Below, piece after piece: positions 39,326 through 39,462 of a stretch of DNA of 39,462 nucleotides. The notes beneath the pieces are model-generated. The model was not told the DNA's origin, did no database searches, and worked only from the letters and a program-made list of their open reading frames with translations. The stretch spans positions 1 through 39,462 of the forward strand of contig CABSRC010000003.1 in the NCBI GenBank assembly GCA_902480035.1, read 5' to 3'. Position numbers and translations under genes: made by a program. The DNA comes from an uncultured Streptococcus sp. (GTDB lineage Bacteria > Bacillota > Bacilli > Lactobacillales > Streptococcaceae). Numbering within the stretch: position 1 is the first letter of the stretch; each line of letters opens with the position of its first letter.

Positions 39326-39462
39326 AAAGGTACGAAGTTTATGTGTTGTTCTGATGATCAGTCCTCTGGTTGTCAGACGCACTTTTTATTTAATTGTCAA
39401 TGATCTCAATTGGTAGGGATTATTATTTTGATTTTTAATATCGCTACCAGCTATATTTATAT

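Larger units (their letters stand above)
24890..39462. mobile_element. Integrative conjugative element, Tn916/ICESt3 superfamily, at rpsI (right part beyond window)
   Basis: All genes from 24996 to 38942 lie on the - strand and form a full set of conjugation and recombination genes: Orf22/23-like proteins, FtsK/TcpA coupling ATPase, oriT-like region, MobT relaxase, TcpC, TcpD, TcpE, VirB4, VirB6-like, lysozyme-CHAP, Xis, tyrosine integrase. The integrase adjoins rpsI. The order conjugation-xis-int with no tet(M) region fits ICESt3-like elements better than Tn916 itself. The left boundary is placed at the end of rpsI by inference. No repeat of the rpsI 3' end is found before the right edge, so the other boundary is outside. 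Confidence 0.92.

Noticed and set aside
39107..39416. Two + strand open frames of 60 and 87 codons near the right edge
   Set aside because: No ribosome binding site, overlapping each other and the hairpin island; codon content not convincing.
39150..39462. Second attachment site (repeat of the rpsI 3' end)
   Set aside because: No copy of the TTCTCAAAACGTTAA end of rpsI was found before the window edge; the far ICE boundary must be outside.
24890..39462. Antibiotic resistance, CRISPR, tRNA or toxin-antitoxin genes
   Set aside because: None recognised in this part of the ICE; regularly spaced CRISPR-like repeats and cloverleaf structures were looked for and not seen.

Overview
The window looks like the chromosome of an oral (viridans-group) Streptococcus. 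The evidence is a run of recognisably streptococcal genes (rpsO, a DUF4649-thioredoxin pair, pepF, pnp-cysE-GNAT-cysS-mrnC, msmK, rlmB, rplM-rpsI), sortase-anchored LPXTG proteins, AAGGAG-type ribosome binding sites, TTGACA/TATAAT promoters, and three CcpA (cre)-like boxes. I cannot fix the species; a S. parasanguinis/sanguinis-like organism is an inference.

Layout. 1-701 is the 3' end of a Cna-B-domain LPXTG surface protein cut by the window edge. 702-1850 holds an intergenic repeat, rpsO with its promoter and leader, and a hairpin-rich spacer. 1851-5295 carries DUF4649-trxA (+) converging on a coiled-coil membrane protein and oligoendopeptidase F (both -). 5451-7474 encodes two tandem lipoproteins. 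7475-7972 is a repeat-rich spacer and leader. 7973-14328 is a tight + strand cluster: pnp, cysE, a double-GNAT acetyltransferase, cysS, mrnC (Mini-RNase III) and a PucR-type regulator. 14453-17317 is msmK plus a GH13 alpha-glucosidase, i.e. the ATPase that energises sugar ABC importers next to an intracellular oligosaccharide hydrolase. 17376-21659 (-) is a cell-wall-anchored M14 metallopeptidase and a DUF939/aromatic-acid-exporter-like membrane protein. 21756-23879 (+) is rlmB, a NYN/Rae1-like nuclease gene and a degV gene. 24032-24889 is rplM-rpsI behind a structured L13 leader.

From the 3' end of rpsI to the right edge (about 14.5 kb) the window holds the conjugation and recombination modules of an integrative conjugative element (ICE) of the Tn916/ICESt3 superfamily, all on the - strand. 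In transcription order (right to left) they are: a frameshifted small gene, two Orf22/Orf23-like proteins, the FtsK/TcpA coupling ATPase, an oriT-like region, a MobT (Rep_trans) relaxase with an N-terminal HTH, two unknown proteins, TcpC, TcpD-like, TcpE, VirB4, a VirB6-like membrane protein, a small unknown protein, a lysozyme-CHAP wall hydrolase, an excisionase and a tyrosine integrase. The integrase lies against rpsI, so rpsI is the target gene. The other end, and any regulation or cargo module, lies outside the window; no resistance or cargo gene is visible inside it.

Most notable: (i) a one-base frameshift in a T6 run that splits an otherwise well-formed ICE gene (38696-38942); (ii) an oriT-like inverted repeat with two 22-bp-phased palindromic boxes between it and the relaxase, plus a nested 85-nt inverted repeat over the 3' end of tcpA; (iii) a hairpin-dense, locally GC-rich island (39059-39249) and an intrinsic terminator upstream of the conjugation operon; (iv) TTCACCCC repeats that look like integrase arm sites; (v) a probably leaderless rlmB transcript; (vi) a dispersed intergenic repeat family in both orientations with compensatory stem changes.
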